Below are positions 46,909 to 58,640 of a DNA stretch of 64,000 nt, one piece after another; the first letter of the stretch is position 1; each line of letters starts with the position of its first letter. The notes under the pieces are model-generated. The model made no database searches and was not told the DNA's origin. It saw only the letters and a program-made list of their open reading frames with translations. The position numbers were made by a program, and so were the translations under genes. The stretch comes from Oscheius dolichura (taxonomy: Eukaryota; Nematoda; Chromadorea; Rhabditida; Rhabditidae). The stretch is taken from contig OW051496.1 in NCBI GenBank assembly GCA_932521035.1, forward strand, positions 6,820,001 through 6,884,000, in the 5' to 3' direction.

Positions 46909-47220
46909 GCATTTCTTAGATGGACGAGGGGAACGGCCAACTATTTCACCAGGATGCTTATCGGGTCGTATTTCTATTCATATTTCAGAGTGATACCTTT
47001 TATATTTTTTTCACTGCCCAGAAGAGATCAGTAGACCCAAGGCGGACATACTGGCTGGCTGTCGTTAGCGCCTTTTTTTCTATTTATGGATCAAAGCCTA
47101 GAGAGCTTCTTTCGTTCCGATGAATAAAAAGACAGCTCGACCTGTTCAGCCCATCATTTTTTTAACTTCTGCTCCGGTAGAACTAGCTTCCCCCGCCATC
47201 TGCCATCATCTGTCATTCAA
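46909..47220. promoter_or_regulatory. Divergent promoter region, DEG/ENaC (-) and EXTL3 (+)
   Basis: 312 bp between two start codons facing away from each other. No exon is supported. T-rich runs and a TATATTTTTTT stretch near 47.0 kb are the only visible signals. Confidence 0.5.
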
Positions 47221-50200
47221 ATGCATCCGCGTCCGTCGTTTACCCGGGACTCTGCCAGCATCGCGTATGCTTTTTTAAATCTGCATTTTATCAACCTCTT
47301 CCTGTCCCTTTCAGCTACTATAAACTCTCCGTAGTTAATCCAGATCCAGTCTCTTATGAGAATATTCCCCGTCGCATGGACTATGTCCCCCGATCGCAGA
47401 CCTCCTATTCCAGGAGTTTCTTCCACTTCGCCAGTGTTAGAAGGTATTCTTCTGTTTTTTTTTGATAAAAAGATAGTTTAGATTCAATTTGTTTGAACTG
47501 GTGCTAGTGACTTTGATCACCCTGACCATCTACTCCGTCGTCCTCGTCTGTGTAGGCACTAATTCCAGTCTCTTCTGTAGCATGGGCCACGGAACCGCGA
47601 CTGTGTCATATATGTGAGTCACGTTGCTTGTTTCTTTGTTTAGTTTATCTTCTTCTTTTCAGAAATTTTAAAGATTACTCTGCCAGCAGCTGTGAGGCCA
47701 AAATAAGGGCGCGCAATGACGAGAGCACGAGGTTTGTGGCCAAATCCTAGGGATTTCAACGATTTATACCCATTATAGGATTCTGACCTCCGTCAAATCT
47801 GAGCTCTCAAAAGCCTCTAAAAAGATGAAACAAGTCCACTTGGATACAGACAACCTCAACAGACAAATCCCGGAGAAACGTGAGCCATCGTCTCCAAAAT
47901 AGTTATCCTCGTTTTCCCTTTAGAGCAGAAGATAGCCCAGTTGGACGAAGAGATAGCCTCCGCCCAGAGGAGATTCGACGAATTGAAAGAGACCAAAAAT
48001 GCTCGTGTCTTCTTGCCAAGAGTTCCTCTTTTCAACGAATCGTGGGTTTCCTCGAATTATTTGAAATAGTAGATGAGTTTAGACCGGATCTCTTCCTCCC
48101 GCCAAATATCACCAATCCCGATCGAGCCCTGGACTTTAGTCGCTGCTCTATCACCTCTTTCATGCCCATCTATCTAGAAGAAGTGACTAATTCGGACACT
48201 TCTGTCAGTCTTCTGTATCAGGAACTCAAAAAGAAGGCAAACCTTGTGGATTCAAAGGAAAAGGCCTGTCTTGTCGTAAGTTATCTTATTCTTCTGGGGA
48301 GGACAGCGGATTCTAGGTACGGGTGACCGGGGGAGAGGCACATGACACGATCCAGAGAAATCAAGTCGTCATCTCGACCAAGACTGACGCCGCCAATTCC
48401 CGGGCGGTTCTTTTTCATCCGGGAAGGAGTCAAAGGTGAGCCGTTATTTCATTTCTTTCCCGTTTTATGCACAACTCCAGTCTTTGTTGAAAATACGAGC
48501 TTTTCAGCTACTTTGGCTCATCCCTCCACCTCGAGTTGCCTCCCCCGAATCCTGAGCAATGGAAATCCTTTCCTCCTCTGCTTCCATACAAACGAGAGGT
48601 GATCTTTTCTGTTTTATTCTAATTGTCTCCCTTTTAAGGATATTTTCTTACTGTTATTGGAAAACGAAGCTCTATTTGATACAAAAGTCCTCGATGAAGA
48701 TATCCTCCGCCTTCAAGGATCGGCCACAAATTCAGGAGATCGGATGAAGGTGGTGAGATGCGGACAGAAGGCATCCAGAGGGGAGTGCACGGACAAGGAG
48801 GCCAGAGGTGGAGTGATCTCCTTTTTAAACTGGTTTGTTTTTAGCCCAGGCGATGAAGAACTCCATTTTCTGTATCTTGGTCCCTTCCGATTCTTTCCAA
48901 GAAACCTTTTGGCAAAGTCTCAAGACTGGCTGTGTGCCAGTAATCTTATCCCTTGATCACAGTCTTCCCTTTCAAGGTACTTGACTCCTAGTTATCAGTC
49001 CCTTTCTATCTTTAGAGTTGATCGACTGGAGGATGGCTTCCATCCGTATCCATCCTTCCCGCTTACCGGAGCTTCACTTCATTTTGAGAAGTTTTGAGCC
49101 AACAGATTTGGTGGAGATGAAGAGGATGGGGAGGAATTTCTTCGAGAAATACCTAGCCGACACAAGTGGTATGCCCCCTTCATTCCTGACCATTCTTCAG
49201 TGGTCACGACGACGATCCTCTCCTATCTCCACCACCGGCTCGGAATCCCTCTTCCTCCTCAACCGAGAGCCAAGGCCCAGCCACTGTTTGAAGAGAGCTT
49301 CGTGGCCAAGGTCCTGTCACCGGCGACTGTCATAATCGCGTCGGACGATGAATATCTGGGACCAATGGAAGCTAGAGTCCCTTCTGAAGCCTACAGGCAT
49401 AATCTCTCTATTTTTGGAATTGTAGGCATACTGAGCTTACCAAGTTGAAACGATTTTAGTATTCTCAAAATGCGTGGAGTGGACTGGGAGATGTCTCCCG
49501 TTGTCCAGAGTATCTTCCAACAGAAGTAGAACTTCCAGCAGAAGCGGAATTCTATGAAGAAACACATACAGGTTAGCTAATTTCGAGTCTCCTTATGAGC
49601 TTTCGATCCAGGCTACCGTCCTATCCAGCCAGGAAGCGGTGACGAGTTCAGCAGGGCTCTGGGAGGGAACAGGATGCGAGAGCAGTTCACCATCGTCTTG
49701 ATCACTTATAACAGAGACGCGGTACTCGTCTCCCACCTGGAGAGATTGCACAAGTTGCCCTACTTGAATAAGATCCTCGTAATTTGGAATAACGTTGGAC
49801 GGGAGCCGGTGGGAGCATGGCCGAAGCTTCACGTCCCCATCGAGTGAGTTCTCTTCCCTTCGGCTCAAACCTGTTACAGGTTCATAAAAGTGGGCCAGAA
49901 CAGTTTGAACAACCGCTTCATCCCCTGGGATCGGATAGAGACAGAGGCGATTCTCTCGCTGGACGACGACATCGACCTCAAACAACACGAGATCATCTTC
50001 GCCTTCAGGTGAGAGGAGTTATCCTTGCCTTTTCTATCCTCCAGGGTCTGGAGAGAGAATCGCGACCGGCTGGTCGGCTTCCCGGCGCGGTACCACGCCC
50101 GCTTCGGGGAGGAGATGTACTACAACAGCAACCACACCTGCCAGTACAGTATAATCCTGACCGGGGCGGCCTTCCTCCACAAGGCCTACTTCCACGAGTA

Positions 50201-50592
50201 CACCAGTCGAATGTCAGTGGCCATTCGGGAACACGTGGACAAAGTCATGAACTGCGAGGACATCGCCATGAATTTCTTGATCTCTCACTTGACGAGGAAG
50301 CCTCCCTTGAAGACGACCAGTAAATGGACCATAAAGTCAGTTCTCTTTGCCCTTCTCTCAATTTTTCAGATGTCCCACATGTACAGAAATGCTCTCCCAG
50401 GACGAGAGCCACTTCCAAGAGAGACACGAGTGTATCCGTCTCTTCACCCAGATCTACGGCTACAATCCCCTCAAGTAGGCGGCCCTCTCTCTAGTCCTAA
50501 TATCCTTCAGATTCACCCAGTTCCGTGCCGACTCGGTTCTCTTCAAGACGCGTCTCCCTGCCGACAAGCAAAAGTGCTTTAAATACGTGTAA
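47221..50592 (+). CDS. EXTL3: EXTL3/RIB-2-type exostosin glycosyltransferase
   Basis: Golgi type II enzyme that starts heparan sulfate chains by adding alpha-linked GlcNAc to the linkage tetrasaccharide. Exon 1 starts at ATG 47221. The N-terminal cytoplasmic part is followed by a membrane segment ([20 protein letters not shown]). A coiled-coil stem comes next ([34 protein letters not shown]). The exostosin (GT47-like) part includes [14 protein letters not shown]. The GT64 part at the C-terminus has [33 protein letters not shown] and the DxD motif in [10 protein letters not shown]. It continues with [35 protein letters not shown] and QIYGYNPLK. The frame ends KQKCFKYV at TAA 50590-50592. About a dozen introns, mostly 40-60 nt. 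The domain order matches the EXTL3/RIB-2 branch rather than EXT1 or EXT2, because of the coiled-coil stem. Middle exons between 48.3 and 49.6 kb were only partly traced. Confidence 0.92.
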
Positions 50593-50657
50593 CCAACGCG
50601 GTAGTCTCCACCTCTTGCCTCCCCGTGAATGTCATCCTCCCTGCTCAATAATTGTGC

Positions 50658-50663
50658 TTTTAT
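50658..50663 (-). terminator. Possible polyadenylation signal for the Q-rich gene
   Basis: AATAAA on the minus strand about 50 bases after that gene's stop at 50712. It lies only about 70 bases from the stop of the convergent EXTL3 gene, so the two 3' UTRs probably overlap. Confidence 0.45.
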
Positions 50664-50711
50664 TCTGCCTTTTGAGATCATAAACATTATGTACAGCTCG
50701 GATTGGAATGA

Positions 50712-52119
50712 CTAGCGTCGGAAGCCCTGAGGAGGGGGTGTCGCCTGTGTCTGAGGCATGAGTTGTAGTTGCAGCTGCTGGAGTAAGTTGGAGCGACTGG
50801 CCATATGTTGTAGGGCTGAAAACCGGCCGGATGTTCAGGGAGAAATAACAGGATTTTCCCATTAAAAAGTGGAGATTTTTGAGGAAAGAAGCATACCTGG
50901 CATGGTGAGTTGGGTTGTCACTGGAATAGCTGGACTGTGTGTACCGGTGTGGGAGGGGCGCAGCTGATCCACGGAGGCCATCGGCCGGCTACCGCCACTG
51001 AAAGGTCTCGTTTGTACTGACAAAAGTGAGGAAACTCACGAGAACGTGTTGTGTCGTCCTTGCTGGGTAGTATATTTTGTCCCCGGTGAAGCCATCATCG
51101 GCCTGTCCCTCCTGGGAGAATTCATATCCTGGTGGGGGACGGTAAACGATGCGCTGGAAAAGAAGCTGTGTCTGCCCCCGTCCAATCTCTTACCTTCTAC
51201 TGGGAGCAGGCGACGCGTAGTTACTGCCAGGATAGAACGGGCTTTGGGCCGGTGGCGCTATCAACTGACTCCTCATCTGGGGCGGGTGGGCTGCCTGTGG
51301 CTGGAGCAGCTGCTTATTCAGTCCGGCCAGGTTCGTAGCCTGTAGCAGTTGAGCTTGCTGGTGGGCCTTGGAGAGGACTGGGTGCTGCTGGGTCAGGGAT
51401 TGGACAAGCTGCTGCTGGAGGAAGTTAGTAAAGTTCTAAAAATAAAGGAGAGGATGAAATAAACTAGATCGAGTGATACCGAAGTGGTCGTTGGCTGGTA
51501 TTGAGGGATCTGGGGGGCGGAGAGGAATTGCTGCGAGATGAGGCTGTTGCTTTGGACGGCTGAAAGCGATCCCTCTGTTAAATTGTCTCGAAAAGGCCGT
51601 ACCTGGTTTATTTATGGTATTAGCATATTGTTGGGGATTGAGCAACTGGTTGAGGGCGTCCTCGTTCCTCTTCCTGTTCTCGTCTATCTTCTTCAGCTCC
51701 GACTGTCTCCCAATGACTTGTTTCAGCCTGCCGAACTGATCGTGTTTTAGCTTTCCCAGTTCCTCTCTTCGTTGTTGACATTCCAGCAACTAAAAGGCAT
51801 CATGCATTCCCCAAAAAGCTAATCCTCCCACCTCTGCGTCGATCTTGTCCAGCTCGTCCTTCGCCCGTAGTTTGGCTTCCCGTCTCTCCTCCTTTTTCTT
51901 CTTCTGTGCATTTATCTGTGACTCTTCTGTAAATAAAACCCCAATTTAAAAATAAAATAAAGTCTTACTATCGTGTGCCTCCAGTTTTTTCTTGGCTATC
52001 ATTCCCATTATGATATGCCTTGTCTTGGCGGACGTGTTCAACGGTTTCCATCCGGCCGGGACCCACTTTCCCTTGTCATACGGGATAGGATCATTGTGCC
52101 GTGGTAAATCTACTGGCAT
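50712..52119 (-). CDS. Gln-rich coiled-coil protein, unrecognised (putative nuclear)
   Basis: Not recognised. From the ATG at 52119 the protein starts MPVDLPRHNDPIPYDKGKW, then VPAGWKPLNTSAKTRH. A highly charged helix follows (QKKKKEERREAKLRAKDELD) and a likely coiled coil (ECQQRREELGKLKHDQFGRL). The C-terminal half is rich in Gln, Pro, Ser and Ala (FLQQQLVQSLTQQHPVLSK, QAQLLQATNLAGLNKQLLQP, LLQQLQLQLMPQTQA) and ends TPPPQGFRR at TAG 50712-50714. Basic coiled coil plus Q/P-rich tail is the composition of many transcription or splicing cofactors. The exon is open upstream of the chosen Met (EFLPEMP) after the acceptor CTTCGTCCAG, so the start is a best guess. Exons are separated by 40-60 nt introns. 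Confidence 0.7.
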
Positions 52120-55100
52120 TTCCGGTAAGAATTCTGGACGAAGAATAATTGAAAACGAGGGGAGGATGGCTCCGATAATAGCTGCGAACAAGCGCCGTCG
52201 TCAGCAGGAAAACAGCCAGATGATGTCGCAATATCGCGTCGCTTCGGCAGAGACAATAAATTAATAACTAGCTTTTGAGAAAGAGGATTGGTTAGCCCGA
52301 TAAAGAAAAGAAAGCAGAACTACAAGTTAGAAGTGAGAATCCCGAGCTAATTCGAGTAAAATTCAACCTTCGACCTAGATGACCCTCCAGGGGCCGCATC
52401 CTCCTTCCAATGGAACATTTCATTACTGTCTCCAATACTTTCGGCGCTGTTCTTCCTTTAGAAAAGATAAAATAATAAAGATTACTGTCTTCATTACTAA
52501 ATAAGTCGATAGATCCAAGTTCTCCCTGTCTGCCGTCTGAGAACAGGCGCCAGAAGTATCCCCCGCCTGCTTTTCCATGGCCGCCACATAATTGGTGTTG
52601 TTTCCCACACACTTTCCTCCCTTTTCACACCGATTCTCCACAAATTTAGCCCTGGTGCTGATGTTTTTTTCTGCTCTGGGATCGAATTACGGCAGTGTCT
52701 GAGTTCAATTCCATAATTTTTAGAAATACGATAGGTTAGCAAAGGCTTATTGGAACAATTTTGTATTTGTCTATGACCTCAAGGGCAGCCCAATATTAGA
52801 GGGGAAAGAGTGTTCCCAGAAGAGAAAAGAACATTGTTTCGGCCATGCCAAGGTGGAGGGGATTTGAAGTCTCCCAAGATTTTAGACATCTTCCGAGGGC
52901 AGCTATTCGTGTACATGTGTTTATACTCCTGCCTAAGCTGAAATCCGACGCCTCTCCACGGACTTTTACAATCTGCCAGTCGCAGAACACGTGAGCTTCA
53001 AGTTCTCTAGTCTGCCAGCCACCGATCGTCTCCTTCCCTACCACAAAACAATCGTCTCCCAGTCCCAAAATGAAGATAAAGTGTATTCTAATGGGGCGCC
53101 GCCCCTGCCGGTCTAATCCTCCGCCGTCCTCCCAAGGGAGCTCTTGGCCATTTCCCGCGTTCTGTCACTGATCTGGCCCCTCGCATCTGCCCCTCCTGAT
53201 AAAAATAGACAACATACGGCCAGATTTAGATGGCGCCTGTCCTCCCAGCAGCATTGATTATTCATTTTGGAGGAAAGCCGAGGCAAAGGCGCCAGGTCAC
53301 CTCTCTCCAGTTTTTAACTTTCGCCCTCCCTTTCGTTGTCGTTGTTTTGCCTGCCGCATAATGAGGCCAACGATTGTCTCATCTTAAATTGGCCCACATT
53401 GTCTGTCTCCTCTTCTCTGGAAGACCTCCCCCATATCTCGCCGCTTCCTTTTTTCGTCCTGTATTGAGGAGATAATTGAGTCCGGGCTTGGTCGAAAAAA
53501 GTAGGCAAGCTGGCCGGCTTTATTGGAATCGGATAGGCGGCCTTGCACTTTGTCACAGAAAGATGGCCGGAGCAGACGACGGCGAGGGGGCAGCCTTCGT
53601 CCTTCTGTACCCGTAGGAGCCAGGAAACGCTAATTTCCCAACAGCTGTTTTGTTGACACGTGAGGTGTTCCGACTTTTTGAGTCATAAGTGTCAGGTGGA
53701 ATGGATCAGGGAGATAGCGAGGCGCCCTTCCCTTTTCAAATACAGCTGGGGAGCAAAAGTTCGACCATCTCCCTGAGTGATCTCCTTGTCCTCCCGGGGC
53801 GGCTACCCCTCTCCTCGTCCGGAAGCCGTTCTCACCCCTAATCCCTCCGGCGTTCCACACGCCGACAGCGTCCATTTCCTACCGGAGCACAGCCGACTGC
53901 CCCCAATTAGCGGTCAGTCCCCCCGTCCTCCCCCAGGTGTGCTTCAATCTCCTCTCTCTCCTTCTCATTTGCCCTCCTAATTCTTTCTCCGGGTTGTCCT
54001 CCCCATCGGAAGTAATCCAGTTAGGCTCCTTCTCCGGGCCGGGACCCGGCAATAATTAGATTTCTCTTTATGTGCTGGAGAGGGGCCGAGTGCCTTTGCC
54101 GGTAAGTGTTCCCACAGGGGAATTTGTCTCATCTTCTCCAGGCGTTCTCTTACCAGGAATGGTGGCCACTTCCGGGAGCAGATCCCCCTCCCTTGTCCGA
54201 CTGCTGTTTACAGCTTTTACCCAAGACCGTATCCCCTGCTGGGTGACAACCTGGTCAGTGATGCGAGACCTAATTCCTGTAGTCTCTCAAAAACAGGAGG
54301 CTGCTTTAAATAGCCCCCGGGATCATAGATCTCTTTTTAATAATTTTGTGTAGTTGTTCTTTTCCAAACAAATGACGTCGTCGTCGATCTCAATTGCCCC
54401 GTTCATTTTCCCCTTTGAACTGGGGAGATACCCCTTCCAGACATCCTAATTAATCGTACGGCTCGTTGGAGTGAATAGGGAAAGTTTTTACCCATTCAGC
54501 CTCGAAAATGGTAAACAAGCCACTACTATATAACTGTGGCAGCCGCTTCCTGGGAATTCCCTCCAGCTCCTTTACGAGTTGACTCTTTTCATTGTTGTCT
54601 GTGTAATTCTGTGCTCATTTGCTATCTCTCTCCGCCTTTCTCGCTTATTCAGCTGCCGATCGACACAACCTGCCTCGGCTCCGGGGCGCTCTGTTTCCAA
54701 AAGTGCTACCACACCAAAAAAGTGTTCCCCCATCGACACACACACGTAATTTGATCGGGAGGGCGAGCCTCGACACTCATCGTCGTGTTCGGGCGAGACC
54801 AACAAACCCAGTCCTCCTCGCCGCCCTCTATTCCCGTTCGTTCCCAAATTTGATGACCGGACCATCTGTTCTCCTAGCCAGTTCTGACCAATGAGCCGTG
54901 GGCGTGGATAACATTCTCCGGGAGTCGTTCAATTTCTACCAGAAAAAGGGAGGAGAAAATTGAGCAATGGCTGCCCCAGGGCTCTTTTCTCGCCGTCGCT
55001 AATGACCGCCCTCTGACGCCCTTTCAATTTTGTCTATTCCTCCACCTCCTCTCTCCTCCTCCGTGTTTGTTGGCTTCTCTGAACCCATTCTCCTCCTCGC

Positions 55101-56897
55101 ATACATTCATCTACCATTTATTATGACATTTCTTTGCTGGTGCTAATTTCTCGCGGCTGCTGCACAATTCGTATGATGTGAGAGTTAATCGCATCGCCCC
55201 CGAGAAGGGGACAAGAGGGCAAAAATCAGAGCCGGGAGTCCTCAAAAATGACACGCCAAAGTAGAGAATCGACGCTGTTTTTCGACGGAAGGAAGGGGCA
55301 GAGCGGTGGTGGCGTCAAATGTGGAGACGTCAGCCCGTCGTCTGCTAAACTCTTGATCACCGGCCGGCCGGCCTCCACCTCCACAGCCTGCCCGTATTCG
55401 ATATTCAATCTCGCACGTTCGCCCCCAGAAGCCGTCGGCTCATTTGTGTCCTCTACAGAGGTCCGGAAGCAATTTCCACCTCCTCCTTTATAATCTCCTT
55501 CAATTTCCCCCCGTAGGGTCTTCTCTCCTCCCTTTCGCCTTATTATAACCATACAGCCTGAAGTCTGACAAATACAGTAGCCGCTCTCCTGGGGGAGGGG
55601 AACCGGAACTTATACAATTCATAGCCGATGAGTTTCCCGGTTTGTTTTCATCAAAATTTGCTCCAGCCACAGCCACAGCTGTCATTTATCCTTCTCCGGT
55701 TCGTTGCCCTTTCCATAATTTATTCATTTGGCTCATGGGCTCGTTCGTTTCGAGCCACCTATACCCTGTGTGGGGGACCCACACGTTCCCTCCTCTCCCC
55801 TGGCCGAGGAGCCTCTCCCTCCCTTTCTCCTTTTTGAGTAGTGACCCCCCAGCCACTTGTGGAGACCTTGAAATGAGTGAAGATTCTCCCCCTCCCGGCA
55901 TAAATGAGTGTTCTTAGCCGCAATTTGGGACTGGTTCTTCTTCACTTCATCAAAACTGACCAGCCGTTTTGGGACACCGCCACCGCAACTTTATACTGCC
56001 CCCTGTATCCTCCTCCCCCCGTGGAACTGGCCCGTTTAGGATGGCTTCCAGTCCACAACAGCCCCCATAACATATTATTTTTGTTTAACTGTGCGGTGGC
56101 AGCTGAATTCCCATCAAGTGCTAGATGGCGTCTTTATTCGCCTCTCCTGGCCGCGAATTTAATTTTCCCGTAATGAGAACGAGCCGGGACCCGTCAACAG
56201 TCTACCTAAGGCTGGTGGCCATGGCCAGGGAAGCCTTAAAAAACGCCTTCCGCCCCTCTGATCATCGATTTGCCCGGCTGCTTGGCAACAAGGGGCTCGG
56301 CTCTCGGTCTGAAACTCTGAGACCCTCCTCTCCTACGAACTGTGGCGTAGCTTCTGTCTGGCTTCGAGTAACCATCTTTCGGTAGTGTCTATAAAGATCT
56401 ACTTCTTCTTATACGAATCAGGGTGTTCGATGGTGTGGGAGTTGAGTAACTGAGTCATTCAGAGGGACGGAGGCGGGCACAGACCGTCCATTCAATGGAC
56501 TCCACCCGACACCCTCTCCCCTTTACCTCTGCTACCTTTTTACGCGGGAAGGTCATCCAGATTTTATGGATAAAAACATTTGTCAGAAAGACAGAATGCC
56601 CTCCTTATTAGATAATCTAATATTCCATCACAGTTCACACTTCCTGCCGTAGCAACCGTTGCCTGCAATAGATCTCAATAGGCGGGCCAAGTCATTCTGT
56701 TCCCATTCGGGATAGGGGCCTCTGATCTTCGTAGGCACCCTTTCCTACAAAAAAGACTGGCTAGTCTCTAGGATCATCAGAGATGGCTTTTAACACTCTG
56801 CCAGTCCCCGGTGTCCTCCCTCTCTTATCCCCAGATATCCTCCTCTTCCCCTCCTTTCCAATGGCTTAACCACCTCCCTTACTTGTTACGGTTTTCA
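52120..56897. other. Mostly gene-poor region, pyrimidine-rich from about 53.1 kb
   Basis: Between 52.3 and 53.07 kb the minus strand has open frames of 70-107 codons in overlapping frames, none with family features. They could be 5' exons of the Q-rich gene or chance. From about 53.1 to 56.8 kb the plus strand is rich in CCTCC, TCTCC and CTTT runs and no exon is supported. The block ends near the acceptor GGTTTTCAG at 56898, in front of the plus-strand ERICH3-like gene. Confidence 0.5.
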
Positions 56898-56933
56898 GGG
56901 AAGAAGAAGCGTAACTTTTTTAACGGGTACAGG

Positions 56934-58328
56934 ATGGGCGACAGTCCGTTGGATTACTACAATCCGCTCTACGATGTCCACCTTCGACAGTACTTCGCCT
57001 CGCCGCACATGCAGAAACACCTGAGGAAGATGGGACTGGTAGGTTCTCTTCGCTTCTCTCTCTCTCCCTCTGTAACAGTCGAATTTCGACATCCTCCCTG
57101 GTCTCGGGGTGTACTTCATTCATCTCTGTCCCGTACACACACAGACAACCATTTAGCGAGGGCTGGTGGTAGCCGACTGCCCGGAGTGTCGCAATTCGAT
57201 CCACACACTACCCGTGAACGGGTGGCCTGCGCAAACAGTAATTGGTCTCTTCTCTTTCCGACCAGGTGTCCCCCGTGTCGGGAGAGGGAGAGGAGGGGAG
57301 AGGAACGCGAGATAAATAATCAAATGGTCCGGATGAATATACCTCCCATTACAATGGCTGCCATACCGCGTTGGGCTCTATCCAAGGACAATAACAGGGA
57401 GAGAGGGGGCAGGGAAATCTGACGGGGAGAAAAGGGGATGATGGAGGATGAACACGGGAACAGCCCTCACTAGGGGGCCATTTGTCTTTTTTGGGGACGC
57501 GACTAATTGTCGCCTCTGGGCAGAGGACCGGGAACTCGGCAGACTCTCAAAGGGATCATAAAGAGGAGGATGTTCAGATTTCGGGTCACGGAGCAGGCGA
57601 CGAGGTCTACGCCCGGCACCATGCCATGATGGATATGATCCTGAAGAACAGGGAAGCCCAACTGATGAAGATGGCAGAGCTTCGACGAAAACTAGACGCC
57701 GCCGAGAAGGTCGAAACCTGCCGCCGAATTCGGACGGGCCAGTCGCCGGAGAGCTTCCGTCGGACGAAGCCCAGTAGGAGCATGAGCCGGGGTGCGGCTC
57801 ACCTTTATAAACTCTGACAATTAACCGAATTCAGGAAGACGAGACTCGGGCAATGCTCGCCAACGTCGCTTTTCGAACTCCTTTGAGGATAAGGATAACC
57901 TCGTTAAAATGGAACAACAGTTCACCCAGCCGGAGAGTCGCCGCGGGAGGGACGCCTTCCAACGGCTCTCGGCCAATGTCAAACGATTTGGATATATCCA
58001 TAAGGTTAGGGCTACTGTAACTTTTAAAAGGCCTTTCTGTTCAGATGGACGATCCAACTCTCCTGGCCTATCAGGAAAATCTCCGGAGCCAGTTGGAGCG
58101 TCTCGAGCGGTTCCGGGAGATCTCATTCGGGGTGCACAACGTGGCCCGGCAGCCGCCTGTCCCCCACAATTCGTGGTTCTTCCGCCGCAGGTAGGTTCTC
58201 CTCTCCGATCAACTTTTACATCTTCAACCCTTGAAAGAACAGCGCAAAATGGGAGCGCTTCTAGGTCTCTTCCGAGTCTGACAGCGTCAGCCCCCGCTAG
58301 CACGCTCCACGAGCCGCTAAGGTACTAA
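56934..58328 (+). CDS. ERICH3-like charged coiled-coil protein
   Basis: Provisional assignment. The first exon encodes MGDSPLDYYNPLYDVHLRQY, then FASPHMQKHLRKMGL. ERICH3 of vertebrates begins with a similar block of the form YNSLTDKHLAGYF...RRHLLRSGLI. After an intron of about 490 nt the next exon has DEVYARHHAMMDMILKNREA and AELRRKLDAAEKVETCRRI, comparable in spacing to the ERICH3 region around AIFHKVLDMERYHQLEIKKK. Later exons give a basic, Ser/Arg-rich middle (RSMSRGRRDSGNARQRRFS), MDDPTLLAYQENL, a helix (LRSQLERLERFREISF) and a tail ending HEPLRY at TAA 58326-58328. ERICH3 has been linked to cilia, which in a nematode would mean sensory neurons; that role is inference. Acceptors GTTTTCAG and GGTACAG lie 36 bases and 1 base before the ATG. 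Confidence 0.6.
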
Positions 58329-58640
58329 CAAGATGGCTTTATACTGACTATACATTCTTTTATTCTATATGGCTGCGTGTTGTGCGGCACAACTTTTACT
58401 TGTGCTGGTGCTTCCCTCACGATTCTCAGTTTGCCTCTCCTCTCTCTCTATCTCTATCTGAATGTGGCGGGCTGTGGTGGCCAGTGGGACAGGCAATCTA
58501 CAGTAGGACAGAACTCGCTTTAAAAGACTAGTCAGTAGACATTGTCAGTCGTGTGCTTCGATCTGCCCACTGGACCACGAGTCTGTCCGCGGTGTTGTGT
58601 TTTATCTTGCAGCTGGGCTCGTTTCAGAAGCATCAACAAT

